Below, in pieces: positions 63,858 to 64,000 of a stretch of 64,000 nt of DNA; within the stretch, counting starts at the first letter, position 1, and each line of letters opens with the position of its first letter. Position numbers and translations under genes: made by a program. The notes under the pieces are model-generated. The model was not told the origin of the DNA and ran no database searches. It saw only the letters and a list, made by a program, of their open reading frames with translations. Origin of the DNA: Lithobates sylvaticus (lineage: Eukaryota; Chordata; Amphibia; Anura; Ranidae); assembly GCA_028564925.1 (NCBI GenBank), contig CM053028.1, positions 361,885,302 through 361,949,301 on the forward strand. The letters are read 5' to 3'.

Positions 63858-64000
63858 TTTGGCACCCCAAAGGCGTGTAGAATGTATTTTTACACAGAAT
63901 CCACAAACTAATGTATTTTTGTTTTGAGTCCTGGTAATCAAAGACACCCAGAACGGAAAATCGTCTCTCGTGTGGACAAGATTGGCGCTGGCTCGCGAAT

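Overview
The window reads as nuclear DNA of a vertebrate with a large, transposon-rich genome, most likely a ranoid frog. The reasons are a recognisable vertebrate gene broken by kilobase introns, CR1/L2-type and L1-type LINE tails, Tc1 elements, DIRS retroelements, and many short TTAA-flanked elements of a kind I associate with frogs. The species call is inference.

One host gene is supported: the 3' half of ATP13A3, a P5B-type polyamine-transporting ATPase, on the minus strand. Sixteen exons (12789-52452) join in phase through GT-AG junctions into 634 uninterrupted residues. They run from the nucleotide-binding domain (KGAPE) through TGDN and GDGAND and the membrane helices to the stop at 12789. 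The upstream exons, including the DKTGT phosphorylation site, lie beyond 64000. From 1 to 12788 is downstream DNA: possible 3' UTR, then repeats, with no second gene.

The rest is a stack of mobile elements. A DIRS-type tyrosine-recombinase retroelement (38182-43697) looks whole: three open reading frames, inverted terminal repeats identical over 104 bp, and a two-part internal complementary region. It sits inside the 3' end of an L1-type LINE (about 37925-44052). Older DIRS pieces lie near 6.4, 20.6-22.6, 44.7-46.3, 46.3-49.9, 56.3-57.2 and 57.2-63.2 kb.

The most distinctive class is a set of elements flanked by TTAA with termini like CCACTT (15937-16880, 24010-25001, 57867-62939, part of 6607-7450, 21044-22351). 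The 5,073-bp member at 57867 split an old DIRS copy. A related DIRS copy at 47074 keeps the empty site, which proves both boundaries. It has no transposase reading frame but holds a palindrome of about 1.1 kb and a tandem array of about 351 bp. Smaller TTAA elements are nested in these or in other repeats.

Also present are three Tc1/mariner elements and one relic, a hAT-like palindrome inside a Tc1, Harbinger-like MITEs with TTA duplications, several palindromic MITEs, TA/TG microsatellites and homopolymer tracts. No tRNA, rRNA, CRISPR or prokaryotic features were seen.
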